Assembly: GCF_002843305.1 (NCBI RefSeq)
Contig: NZ_PGSG01000004.1
Span: 1 to 52,791, forward strand
Direction: 5' to 3'
Length of the DNA: 52,791 bases
DNA from: Streptomyces barkulensis
GTDB taxonomy: Bacteria; Actinomycetota; Actinomycetes; Streptomycetales; Streptomycetaceae
How positions within the stretch are numbered: the first letter of the stretch is position 1; each line of letters begins with the position of its first letter. Positions 17,801 to 25,729 of this stretch are shown one piece after another. The translations under genes were made by a program, and so were the position numbers. Under the pieces are notes generated by a model. It was not told the DNA's origin, did no database searches, and worked only from the letters and a program-made list of their open reading frames with translations.

Positions 17801-20364
17801 GCCACCAGCTGCCACAGGAACTCGACCCGACGGGCCGCGGCCTGCAACCGGGCGAGCTGGCTGCTCTTGCCGCCCGTCGCCTTGGGCTTGGTCTGGACGC
17901 CCCCCTTCCACGCCTTCAGCTTCTCCACCTGCGGCCCGGCGAGCTGCTCGACCAGCTTCTTCGCATCGCCGCTCGCTCCTGCGACCGCACCCCACCCTGG
18001 CGTGGGCAGAAGGAACTGATGCACAGCCCCTTCCGGCAGCGGTTGCTTCGCACCGTCCTCGGGCGCTCGGAAAGGCAGCTTGGTAGGTGTCTGGGCACCG
18101 ATCGTCCGCTCGTTCTTGATGCGCTCCGCCTCGTACACCCATCGCCGCGCGCCGATCAGCGAGTTGCCGCGCCGCAGGTGCAGACCGAACCACGGCGCCC
18201 GCATGCCCGGGTGCATGGTGTTCAGCCAGAGGGACACCTCGGCCAGCTCCACACCCGTCGCGTTCAGGTCGATCCCGTACGCGTTGTGGAGGGCGATGTA
18301 CGCCTTCACCTTCTGCTTGGCGTCCAGGGTCTTCGAGGTGTCCAGGCTGACGCCCAGTTCCTCCTGGCGGCGCTTGAGGTACTCCTCGGCGACCTGGTTG
18401 ATCGCCTCGTTGAGGAACGCGCCGGATCCCAGGGCGGGTTCGCAGATCGTGTAGCGCAGCAGCTCACTCGCCCGCGTCCGGACCGTGTTGCCCTCCGCGT
18501 CCTTCTCCTGGTCGAGGCGGTGCTTGAGCGTCAGCTCGACGGTGACCTTCGTGAGGGACTCGGGGGTGTAGTAGGAGGCGGAGGTCTCCCGGTCGCGGCC
18601 GGCCAGGCGGTAGACGAACGTGCCCGGGGGGTACTTCTTCGGGCCGCGCAGGCCGTACTGTTCTGCGTCCTGGGCGGAGTACACGACATGCGTGTTCTCG
18701 GGGTAGTACTTCAGCCGGTCCGCGGGGATGAGCCAGGAGCCCTTCTCCGGGTCGCCGTACTGCTTGCCGCCCTTCTTCGCGCCGGGCTTGGCGACCTCGG
18801 CCAGCTCCTCCTCGGCGAGGATGCCGGTGTAGGACATCAAGCCCTCGTAGACCGCGCCGAGCTGGTTGATCCCGAGGTTGCGGTAGGAGATGAAGCCGCC
18901 CTGTCGCCCCTTCTGACCGGCCTCCTTCATGGTGAGCAGACGCAGCACCTGGTGGAGAGCCTCATTACGCAGGCGCAGGTCAAGCCACCGGGGCTCCTCG
19001 TCCCCGTCCTCGTCCCAGCGGGGGTCGAGGACGCGGGTGCCGATGAGGGTGATCGCCTTCGGGTCGAACAGTTCGCTGCGCAGCGCCTCGAAGCGCAGGC
19101 CGCGTTGCTCGCTGCGCTCGTCGGCGGGCTTGTGGTCGTCCGGTTCGGTGCCGTGCGGGCGGTGGCCGTAGTTGACCTTGTTGAAGAGGACGTCGAGGGA
19201 GGCGTACAAGTGGGAGCCCTTGCGGCTCTCCTCGTCGACCAGCTTTCGTTCCCGCGCCACCAACTCGCGCAGCCGGGCGATCGAGTAGCCGGCCTCGTAC
19301 GTGGAGTCCTCGGCGGGCAGGATGCCCAGCTCAGGGCGTGCCTCCGCGTACAGAAGGAAGAGGATGCGGTAGAGGTAGCGCAGCGATTCGCGGGTGAGCT
19401 GCTTGGCGAACGGTCCCTGCTTGAGGTCCTCGATCTCCCGTGGCTCGACGTCCGCCTCGCGCAGCCGGGCCAGCACCTCGTTGGCGATGATCTCGACCGA
19501 GCGCTGGAGCCCCTTGCGCAACTCGGAGTTGACTCCGACGGCGTTGTCGCGGGACGCCTTGAGCAGGTCGTCGATGCGCCGGCCCTTGCCGTCGGGACGG
19601 GGCGCGAGCATGTCGTGGGAGAAGAGGGCGGCGAGCAGGGCGAGTTCGCCTGCCTTCGCCGTGTCGTTGCGGGCGAGGGCCGCGTCGAGGCTGACGGCGA
19701 GGTAGCGGCCCTCGGCCCAGGCGCCACGGTCGGCGAGGACGAGCACGCCGCCGCAGAGCAGCAGGACGAAGCGAGGAGCCTCGCCGCCGGGCTCGTGCAG
19801 CTCGCTCTGGAAGAGCCAGCCCGCCAGCTTCTCGCCTACTTCGAGGAGACCGTCGGCGGTCTTGAGGGGGCGGAGGAGCCGTCCTGCCTTCTCGGGGTCG
19901 AGAGCGTGGTCGAGCGTGGCGGTCCAGCCGCAGTCGACGGCCACGATGCCGTCTCCGTGCCAGGCGGCCTGGAGCTCGTAGTCCCGGCCAGCGTTGTGCA
20001 CGGTGATCGGCTCGGGCCGGTCACCGCCGTAGCCGAGGGCCTTGAGCACGGCGGTGTGCCAGGCGGTGAGGTGCTCGGCCCACTCGCCCGTCGGGTCGTC
20101 GTAGGTGCTGCCGGGTTCCTCCTGCTGGGCGCGGGAGGCCAGGAAGGGGCGCACGGTGGCCTGGTACTCACCGCGGAGCCGGGGGAGCAGTTCGCGGGGA
20201 GTGGGGCGCGGGTCGTGCGGGTCGGTCTCGCGGTTGGTCCAGAGGGTGAACAGACCCTCGTCGCCCGCCTTGCTCTTCTTGAGGGTGTTCTCCAGCTCTT
20301 CGCTGAAGTAGTGGGCGGAGAGGTATTCGCCGCGGTTGGCGAAGGAGTCGTAGGTGTAGCTCAT
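14875..20364 (-). CDS. Eco57I/PglX-like N6-adenine DNA methyltransferase
   Basis: 1829 aa. ATG 20364 overlaps the SNF2 stop (ATGA). The N-terminal part has LYRILFLLYAEAR, seen in PglX-type enzymes. SAM-binding motif I is EPALGSGAF near 640, and the catalytic motif IV is NPPWVRPEW near 1139, so it is a gamma-class adenine methylase. The long region after 1200 probably holds target recognition. No PD-(D/E)XK or HNH nuclease motif is obvious, so it is likely a modification or self-marking enzyme working with the neighbouring helicases, comparable to DrmMI of DISARM class 1 or PglX of Pgl/BREX. Confidence 0.88.
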   Translation of the reverse strand: MSYTYDSFANRGEYLSAHYFSEELENTLKKSKAGDEGLFTLWTNRETDPHDPRPTPRELLPRLRGEYQATVRPFLASRAQQEEPGSTYDDPTGEWAEHLTAWHTAVLKALGYGGDRPEPITVHNAGRDYELQAAWHGDGIVAVDCGWTATLDHALDPEKAGRLLRPLKTADGLLEVGEKLAGWLFQSELHEPGGEAPRFVLLLCGGVLVLADRGAWAEGRYLAVSLDAALARNDTAKAGELALLAALFSHDMLAPRPDGKGRRIDDLLKASRDNAVGVNSELRKGLQRSVEIIANEVLARLREADVEPREIEDLKQGPFAKQLTRESLRYLYRILFLLYAEARPELGILPAEDSTYEAGYSIARLRELVARERKLVDEESRKGSHLYASLDVLFNKVNYGHRPHGTEPDDHKPADERSEQRGLRFEALRSELFDPKAITLIGTRVLDPRWDEDGDEEPRWLDLRLRNEALHQVLRLLTMKEAGQKGRQGGFISYRNLGINQLGAVYEGLMSYTGILAEEELAEVAKPGAKKGGKQYGDPEKGSWLIPADRLKYYPENTHVVYSAQDAEQYGLRGPKKYPPGTFVYRLAGRDRETSASYYTPESLTKVTVELTLKHRLDQEKDAEGNTVRTRASELLRYTICEPALGSGAFLNEAINQVAEEYLKRRQEELGVSLDTSKTLDAKQKVKAYIALHNAYGIDLNATGVELAEVSLWLNTMHPGMRAPWFGLHLRRGNSLIGARRWVYEAERIKNERTIGAQTPTKLPFRAPEDGAKQPLPEGAVHQFLLPTPGWGAVAGASGDAKKLVEQLAGPQVEKLKAWKGGVQTKPKATGGKSSQLARLQAAARRVEFLWQLVAKRMELSEREIARTIDVWGTDRAEDAEEYAFLRRDKQNADRSLPLTKEQVFKDLFDAEGSPYWRLKQVMDAWCALWFWPLDKVALLDGSDAEYATAPVVTAQAGADLDALLSSVTGQTVEAGHSPAPEPTPAPQFVENKLLFTMDGDQMSFGESGDDDALVVKKEVKKGRGSSGPRKPAGVARRRDVIPLASLDDWIAFLESMVGTGPIPEDTFATTVDSLKELKALEDLIQAEMGMDDARKAVETRYPWMRVVRDIAEEQGFLHWELDFAGVFVSEAGGFDLQVGNPPWVRPEWKENPVLAEYEPWFMLAEKPKAEDKNRRREAELAREEVQEYLLGEVTNTVTMASYLSASPVYPLISGSQPDLYRAFMCEVWDHAGRGGTAGMVHPDTHFAGDKEAELRAAAYRRLRVHGDFVNAGNRFFPPPVGRSSHFGVHIYGSEGEIAFDSLSWLFTVDSLRLSASAEDAGADPGVKYDGDWDERPHPKRVIRVTPETLKRWRRLAGDEGPLEHTRLVTPVSTAEDPAIDALGTYPLRLGALDPDITRGYDESGSKKAKFGPNKDQRLIDYNTGIDGQEDYHAQAWSDVILKGPQIGVANPMFKQSSQGGGEVRGLDPRALADDAVPESEYRCVAPRDVFLGEQDRWPDWEKYEALLASEEERAQARLRVAEKRKVRPEEVEDEQVEKFLLAKASHPYSEDFRVAWRERVAPDTERALYGALLPPGATHVHAVRSARLRTTSLTSLTAGFLAALPIDYLLRTAGVGHLDVAQARRLPAPQSEHPLASALLLRTLRLNALTSAYADLWTELYDPRWPGYEPWAIKWPYLNTELHKVTPTWQRDTPLRTEYARRAALVEIDALVAVWLGIDADTLIVMYRARYPITQDFDPVTWFDANERKLAGDRYTYGFDQTKDHWTQFEAYLKDPEAAPVPDGYTAPFYKADREHEMREAHAYFKKRLDEAVAKGLWDPEKMEVPDK

Positions 20365-23300
20365 CGTGCGGGCTCCTCGGCCTGCGCGGCGGACGCGGTG
20401 ATGTGGAGAGGTTCGAGGACGGCGAGGACCCGCAGCATCGGGTCGCCGTCGGTACGCAGGCGGCGTACGAGGTCGCGGCGGTGGGCGGCTGTGTCGTACA
20501 CCTCCTTGCGGCGGCGCTGCTGGTTGCCTACGGCGATCAGGGCGCCCTGCTCCCAGGCCTGCACCCGGTCCTCGTACGGGGCCAGGTAGGAGTCGACCTG
20601 CCGGTCGTAGTCGGCGCGGCGCTCGCGCAGGTGGGTCTCGGCCGCGTCGACGGCCGCGGGGACCAGTGCCTGAAGGAGGTCGGGATCGACGGGCCGACCA
20701 CGACCGGGCATGTCGGGGCCCACGCCGCAGGCGGCGAGGAACGCCGAGTCCATGCGCCATACGCGAGGAGCGCCCTCCGCGAGGCCGGTGACGGCCATCC
20801 ACTCCACGACCGTCGGCTTGCCCGCCGCGTTGGAGTAGACGCCCTGAAGGAGGTAGACCGGGCCGGTGAGGGCCGTGGGCAGGGCGGCGTCGATCCGTTT
20901 GGCCTTGTCGACGTCGGGCCGGTAGGCGAGGACGAACGCTTCGTCGTAGCGGAGTTTGGCGAGGACCTTGTCCGTCACCCAGTCGAGCACGGGGTGGATG
21001 TCGGAGACATAGGAGACATTGGGCCACTGGGAGGTGGGCTGGCCGGTCTTGCCCTGCTTGGCGTTGCGGGCGGCTGTCAGCCGGTCGGCGGCGTACTTCT
21101 TGTCGAAGGTGATGCGCAGCGTGCCCTCGTGCTTGGGGGTGGTGAGGATTTTCTCCTGCTCCAGGTACGACTTCGGCAGTTCCCGGAAGCGGTACTGGAG
21201 GTCGTCGGGCGGGGTGAACTCGATGCGCCCACCCGCCGTCTCGGGCTTCCAGTCCAGGGCCTCGCGCTCGGCCAGCGGGTAGATGAGCTCCACCGCGGCC
21301 TGGAAGTACGCCTTGGTGTTCGCGAACACATGGGGGATGTCCGCCTCGGGAACCGGGGCCTTGCCGACGGTGGCCGGGGCGGCCGTCGGGTCGGCGAGCC
21401 TGGCGTTGGCGCCGGCGAGCAGTCCGGCGAGGACACCGCCGGACTCCTGCCGGGACTGCTTCAGGGAGCGTTCGACGGTACCGCCCTTGATGAGGTCGCG
21501 GGTGAGACGGTCCTCTTCCTTCTTGTCGTTGTAGAGCCCGGTGACAGCCTCGGCGCTGCCCTCGCCGGTCTCGATCTCGTGCGCCTGGGCCTCACGCCGC
21601 AGCAGACGGGTGCCGACGAGCCGGTCGTCGAGCGTGAGCATCTCGCCGCTCTCCTCGTCCCGGCGCCAGGGTACGTCGGCGGTCAGGATGAGCGCACGGA
21701 ACTCGGGGCTGACCGCCTGTCCGTAGCGGTCGATGCGTCCGTTGCGCTGCTCGATCCGGATGAGGGACCAGGGCAGGTCGTAGTGGATGAGATCGTGGCA
21801 CTGATGGTGCAGGTTGACACCCTCGGAGGCGATGTCTCCGGTGAAGAGCAGCCGCACCGGTTCTTCGAGCCGGCCGAAGCGGTCGACGATCTCCTGCTGC
21901 TGCTGGTCGTTGGTGGTGTCGCCGTGCATGACCTCGACGGCGCCGCCGTACGCCTTCCACGGACGCGTCTGATCGGGCTTGGGCTGGTGCTTCTTCTTGA
22001 AGCCGAGGCGGGCCGGAACCACCTGGGCCAGCCAGTTCAGCGTGTCGACCCGCTCGGAGAAGATCACGACGCGGCGCTCGGAGGCCGGGCCGACACCGAG
22101 GACGTCCTTGAGTGTGCGTACGAGTGTGTCGAGCTTGGCGGAGTCCTGATCGGTGAAGTCCGCGACCAGCGCCTCCAGTTCGGCGAGGGCCTTGCTCTCG
22201 GCGGCGAGAGCGGCGCGGCGGGCGGCGTCGTCCGCCGCGGTCTTGGACTTGCCGCCCTTCCTCGTGCCGCTCTTCGGATTGTTCAGGTACTCACGGCGCC
22301 TGGCGAGGGACTCCCGCAGGGCGACGTGGGAGGAGAGGAACGCCTTCAGGAAGTTGTAGCCGACCAGCGGGTCGGCGCAGACCGACGAACGATTCGGGTC
22401 ACCCGGGGTCCACTCGCCCGCCAGCTTCTCCAGGACGGCGATCTCCTTCGGCGTCGCAGGAGCGGGCACCGGCAGGGAGGGACCGCGTTCGGCCCACGGC
22501 TTGCCCTTGAGGCCGTCGCGCACCTCGCGGTCGGTCTTGGTGCGCCTGATGTAGAGGTGGTCGAGGTCGGCGACCTTGTAGTTCCTGGGGTCGGCGATCG
22601 CCGCCGGGTCGAGCATCCGGATCAGCTCGGCGAAGGATTCGGCGTCGCCGTTGTGCGGGGTGGCGGAGGCCAGGATCAGCGCATCGGTCTGCTCGGCGAG
22701 ACGGCGGGCGAGGGCGTTGTTCCGGGTGCCCTTGTTCACGAGGTTGTGCGACTCGTCGATGACCACCGCGTCCCAGGTGATGTTCTCCAGGTGGTGGGCG
22801 TACGTCGCCGACTTGAGGGTGTCGACGGAGACGATGACTCGCTTGAAGTGGGCGAAGGGGTTCCGGCCTGCCGGGATCTCCTGCTGGATGCGCTGGATGC
22901 CGGTGGAGTCCAGGCGCACCAGCGGCAGGGAGAAGCGGGTCCACAGCTCGCGCTGGAACTGCTCCAGCACATGGGCGGGCGTGACCACGAGGATGCGCTC
23001 GCCACGCCCGCGCCGGATCAGCTCGGCGAGCGTGATGCCGATCTCCAGGGTCTTGCCCAGACCGACCACGTCGGCGATCAGAAGCCGCGGCTGCGGGTTC
23101 CGCATCGACAGCGCCAGCTCGGCGGGACGCAGCTGATGCTCCTGCCGGTCCATGAGGAAGGAGTCGGTGAGCGCGATGCCGTGCTCGGTCTGCGGCAGAG
23201 CGGTCTTGCGGATGACCGCCTCCAGGTAGAGGCGGGCTTTGGCGTGCTTGGAGGTGTCGTCGGGAACGAGCCGGGTCTTGCGCGGATCGAGTACGTCGAT

Positions 23301-23537
23301 TTGGTCCAGGCCGGAGTAGAAGACCGCGTCCGTGCCACGGACGAACGCGGAGACCCCGCTGACCTCGACCATGAGCCCGTCACGGGACTTCGCGACGGAC
23401 TTCACGAGCCACTGCTCGTCCCGGATGCGCACCTGGGCACCGGGGGCGAAGACCGGCCTCGCGCCGGCCGGATACGCAGACTCCGTCGCATCAGCGTCGC
23501 GCGCCTCAGGAACCTCGGGCTGCATCGCCGTGGTCAC
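20361..23537 (-). CDS. drmD: SNF2-family helicase, DrmD-like
   Basis: 1058 aa if started at GTG 23537, which has AGAGGAG (23544-23550 on the complement) at good spacing; an upstream ATG at 23582 has no such site. Superfamily 2 motifs: DVVGLGKT 156-163, VVIDESHN near 260-265, SATPHNGD, and a C-terminal lobe with GDIASEGVNLHHQC and QRNGRIDRYGQ near 560-600. The text around ALSMRNPQPRLLIADVVGLG recalls DrmD of DISARM class 1. It is followed by the methylase with a 4-nt overlap and preceded by the kinase after a 109-bp gap holding a palindrome, so it likely heads a four-gene message. Confidence 0.85.
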   Translation of the reverse strand: MTTAMQPEVPEARDADATESAYPAGARPVFAPGAQVRIRDEQWLVKSVAKSRDGLMVEVSGVSAFVRGTDAVFYSGLDQIDVLDPRKTRLVPDDTSKHAKARLYLEAVIRKTALPQTEHGIALTDSFLMDRQEHQLRPAELALSMRNPQPRLLIADVVGLGKTLEIGITLAELIRRGRGERILVVTPAHVLEQFQRELWTRFSLPLVRLDSTGIQRIQQEIPAGRNPFAHFKRVIVSVDTLKSATYAHHLENITWDAVVIDESHNLVNKGTRNNALARRLAEQTDALILASATPHNGDAESFAELIRMLDPAAIADPRNYKVADLDHLYIRRTKTDREVRDGLKGKPWAERGPSLPVPAPATPKEIAVLEKLAGEWTPGDPNRSSVCADPLVGYNFLKAFLSSHVALRESLARRREYLNNPKSGTRKGGKSKTAADDAARRAALAAESKALAELEALVADFTDQDSAKLDTLVRTLKDVLGVGPASERRVVIFSERVDTLNWLAQVVPARLGFKKKHQPKPDQTRPWKAYGGAVEVMHGDTTNDQQQQEIVDRFGRLEEPVRLLFTGDIASEGVNLHHQCHDLIHYDLPWSLIRIEQRNGRIDRYGQAVSPEFRALILTADVPWRRDEESGEMLTLDDRLVGTRLLRREAQAHEIETGEGSAEAVTGLYNDKKEEDRLTRDLIKGGTVERSLKQSRQESGGVLAGLLAGANARLADPTAAPATVGKAPVPEADIPHVFANTKAYFQAAVELIYPLAEREALDWKPETAGGRIEFTPPDDLQYRFRELPKSYLEQEKILTTPKHEGTLRITFDKKYAADRLTAARNAKQGKTGQPTSQWPNVSYVSDIHPVLDWVTDKVLAKLRYDEAFVLAYRPDVDKAKRIDAALPTALTGPVYLLQGVYSNAAGKPTVVEWMAVTGLAEGAPRVWRMDSAFLAACGVGPDMPGRGRPVDPDLLQALVPAAVDAAETHLRERRADYDRQVDSYLAPYEDRVQAWEQGALIAVGNQQRRRKEVYDTAAHRRDLVRRLRTDGDPMLRVLAVLEPLHITASAAQAEEPAR

Positions 23538-23568
23538 GTGGTGCTCCTCTGTGGACTGTGATCGGTGA

Positions 23569-23583
23569 TGTGCAGTGTGCACA
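23569..23583. promoter_or_regulatory. Perfect palindrome upstream of the SNF2 helicase
   Basis: TGTGCA-GTG-TGCACA is a perfect 6-bp inverted repeat with a 3-bp centre, 32 bp upstream of the helicase start, in the only sizeable gap of the operon. Position and symmetry suit an operator for a small dimeric repressor. A TTGACC lies about 20 bp further upstream on the minus strand but without a clear -10. Confidence 0.4.
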
Positions 23584-23646
23584 TATGGGGCGGGAGGTGG
23601 TCAACGCCCTGAACCGGCCCCCGCCGCTGACAGACGGGGGAGCGGA

Positions 23647-24816
23647 TCAGCGCTTCGACCAGGCGAGCGTCGGCTTGGCCGCGTAGCGCTCGCGTAGCTC
23701 CTCGGCGACCCTGCGGGAAGCAAGAGGACGGCCCCTTCGGGGTGCGAGCTTGTCCGGGCTCCCCCTCCTGGACTCCGGCTCGTGCTCGGATGCCGCGTCC
23801 GGAGCCGATTCCAGGCCCGGCGCCGGGGCAGGAACGTTCTCCGCCGGAGATTCCGACTCTGCGCGCAGCTGCCGCTCCAGCGAGTCGAGCCGGTCCAGCA
23901 TCGGCGCATCAGGTTGCGGCAACACCATCGTGGGATGGTCCGCCGCCGTCGTCTCCTGGATCAGAGCGCGCCGGGCACGGGCTGGACTCGTTCCCAGCAG
24001 ACGCAGGAGATCGGCACACTGCCGGGTCACCTCCTCCAGGGAGGGCCGGTCGTCCGCCTTGTGCGCCAGCATGGCCGTCACGACGGGAACCAGTTCATCA
24101 GGCAGCCCGGACAGATCAGGACCGGCCTCCGGGTTGACCACCTGCGCGGCAACCGCCTCCCACCGGGCGCCGTCGTACGGGTAGTGCCCGGTCGCCGCGT
24201 ACAGGAGTACGGTGCCCAGGCCGTACACGTCGGCGGCCTGCGTCACGTCCAGCTCACCCATGGCCTGCTCGGGCGGCATGCAGCGCACCGTGCCGATGAC
24301 CGAGCCGGCTTGCGTCAGCGACCCCTTGGAGGCCCCGACGAAGGCGCCGAGGCCAAAGTCGATGATCACGGGTCCGAAGTCGCCGAGGATGACGTTCTGC
24401 GCCTTCAGGTCGCGGTGCACCAGACCTGCTGCGTGCACGGCGGCGAGCCCCTCGGCCAGGAGTGCGCCGAGGCTCGCCACGAGTGGCGCGGTCAGAGGAC
24501 CCTGATCCTTCACGATGTCGGAGAGCGGGCGTCCGGGGACGTAGTCCATGGCCAGCCAGGGCTGCTCGGCGAAAGGATCCGCGTCGATGAAACGGGCCAC
24601 ACGGCCCGTTCCCGAGATCGTACGCGCGATGGTTGCCTCGCGCTCGAAACGGGCGCGCGTGTGCGGATCCGTGCGGTCGGGCCGGATCACCTTGACGGCG
24701 ACCGGTTCACCCGCGATGGAGTAGGCGAGGTACACCTCCCCCATCCCACCGGCGCCGAGCCGCCGCTCGACGAGATACGGACCGATTCGCGGCGGCAGAG
24801 TCGCGCCGTTCACCAC
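23647..24816 (-). CDS. Soluble Hanks-type Ser/Thr protein kinase
   Basis: 389 aa from GTG 24816 (GTG 24813 is also possible, with G-rich sequence just upstream). Complete kinase domain: P-loop GAGGMGEV 21-28, VAVK with Lys42, HRDLKAQN 134-141, DFG 153-155, and PPEQA in the activation segment. There is no transmembrane segment and there are no PASTA repeats. A disordered acidic/Pro-rich tail follows, ending in a basic peptide (RRVAEELRERYAAK). First gene of the island. A kinase beside a PglX-like methylase recalls PglW of the Streptomyces Pgl phage-defence system, though this protein is far smaller than PglW. Possible role: switching the system by phosphorylation. Confidence 0.9.
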   Translation of the reverse strand: MVNGATLPPRIGPYLVERRLGAGGMGEVYLAYSIAGEPVAVKVIRPDRTDPHTRARFEREATIARTISGTGRVARFIDADPFAEQPWLAMDYVPGRPLSDIVKDQGPLTAPLVASLGALLAEGLAAVHAAGLVHRDLKAQNVILGDFGPVIIDFGLGAFVGASKGSLTQAGSVIGTVRCMPPEQAMGELDVTQAADVYGLGTVLLYAATGHYPYDGARWEAVAAQVVNPEAGPDLSGLPDELVPVVTAMLAHKADDRPSLEEVTRQCADLLRLLGTSPARARRALIQETTAADHPTMVLPQPDAPMLDRLDSLERQLRAESESPAENVPAPAPGLESAPDAASEHEPESRRGSPDKLAPRRGRPLASRRVAEELRERYAAKPTLAWSKR

Positions 24817-24840
24817 ACCCCCCGTGACTTCCGCAACGAC

Positions 24841-24855
24841 TGTACAACCGTTACA
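24841..24855. promoter_or_regulatory. Imperfect palindrome upstream of the kinase
   Basis: TGTACAACCGTTACA lies about 25 bp before the kinase start, in the about 85-bp stretch between the island edge and the gene, where the promoter must lie unless transcription enters from outside. The symmetry is only TGTA...TACA, so it is a weak candidate operator. Confidence 0.25.
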
Positions 24856-24902
24856 GCCTACTTACTGATCGTGGCCGTATGAGTGTCACACCAGTTCGAC
24901 GA

Positions 24903-25453
24903 CCCTACGACGAGTCCTGCCTTCCGGACGCACTCACTCCTTACGGGGCGGCGAAGGTGGCGGCGGAAACAGGCGTACGCCTCGTGTGTCCGGATGCGGT
25001 GATCGCTCGTACTTCGCTGATCATCGGCGACCAGCGGTCTGAGCACGTACGCCTGGTGCACGATCTGGTGGTTGGCAGGCGAGCCGGCGTCCTGTTCACC
25101 GACGGCACCTACTGTCCGGTACATGCCAGTGACCTGGCGGCTGTCCTGCTGGAACTCGCGTTCTCCAACGCAAGCGGCGTGCGCGATCTTGCGGGAGCCG
25201 ACGCCCTCAGCCGTCACAAGCTCGGTGCCCCCATTGCCAGAAGTGACGGTCTCGACACCTCCCAGCTACCCAAGGGCCTCCGGGCCCACAGCACACTGTC
25301 CGGCCCCCCGACGTGCGCCTCGACGGCCGGGAGAGCCAGCGAAGGCTGAGCACCACACTTCGAGGTGCTCGACAGTTCTGCGAGGAGGCGACCACCGACG
25401 GCCGCGACCCCGGTCGAGATGATCATAGAACTGCACCCACGATCGGGCGCTGA
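24903..25453 (+). pseudogene. SDR/RmlD-like reductase, 3' fragment
   Basis: This continues the protein cut at 5793: PYDESC, PYGAAKVAAETG (YxxxK catalytic motif), VIARTSLIIGD, FTDGTYCPVHASDLAAVLLEL, GADALSRHKLG. The order is exactly the continuation expected for this reductase family. A second lesion follows: at the C-run 25302-25308 the homology leaves the open frame, whose stop is at 25349, and continues as PPDVRLDGRESQRRL...RGARQFC in another frame to 25453. A start at ATG 24879 exists but would give only the C-terminal half. Confidence 0.85.
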
Positions 25454-25729
25454 ACGCAGCGCTGTGCTCCAGCTGCCCGGTGCCCGCTACGCCCCTGGCT
25501 GGATAAGAACCGCGGTGATCACCTCTGCGTTCTCCTTCTGTCCTTCCGCGGGCAGCTCGGTCGCCAACAGCTTCTGTCAACCTGCCTCAGGGCTTGAACA
25601 CATCCGGGTACTCCAGAGGAATCAACACACTGTGCCGCAGGCCAATGCCGGTACCGTCAGGCACCTTCGTAGCTGATTGCGAACGCACCAGCTCACACGG
25701 TGATGTGCTGGTCTCCTCGAAGGTTCATG

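Larger units (their letters stand above)
5794..24902 (-). mobile_element. 19.1-kb inserted five-gene defence-like island
   Basis: The two halves of one reductase gene flank this block, so it arrived as a unit. It contains only five minus-strand genes (kinase, SNF2 helicase, methylase, giant helicase, RelE-UvrD helicase) and no recognisable integrase, transposase or tRNA. At the junctions only AC (5793-5794 and 24902-24903, give or take a base) is shared, and I see no inverted repeats at the ends. Mechanism unknown; transfer by recombination or by a recombinase acting in trans is possible. Boundaries are inferred from the split protein and accurate to a few bases. Confidence 0.75.

Noticed and set aside
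14857..20589. A 1910-codon open frame on the plus strand opposite the methylase, and a similar 1052-codon frame at 20403-23561 opposite the SNF2 helicase
   Set aside because: Long antisense frames are normal in very GC-rich genes. Their translations are Val/Gly/Arg/Leu-rich without domains, while the minus-strand frames carry clear catalytic motifs.
5817..24816. Calling the island a standard DISARM system
   Set aside because: DrmD-like and methylase genes fit class 1, but separate DrmA, DrmB and the phospholipase-D protein DrmC are absent, and the kinase and RelE-UvrD gene are not part of DISARM.
5790..24906. A target-site duplication or integrase att sites at the island edges
   Set aside because: Only two bases (AC) are shared at the junctions and no integrase gene or inverted repeat is present, so no mechanism can be claimed.
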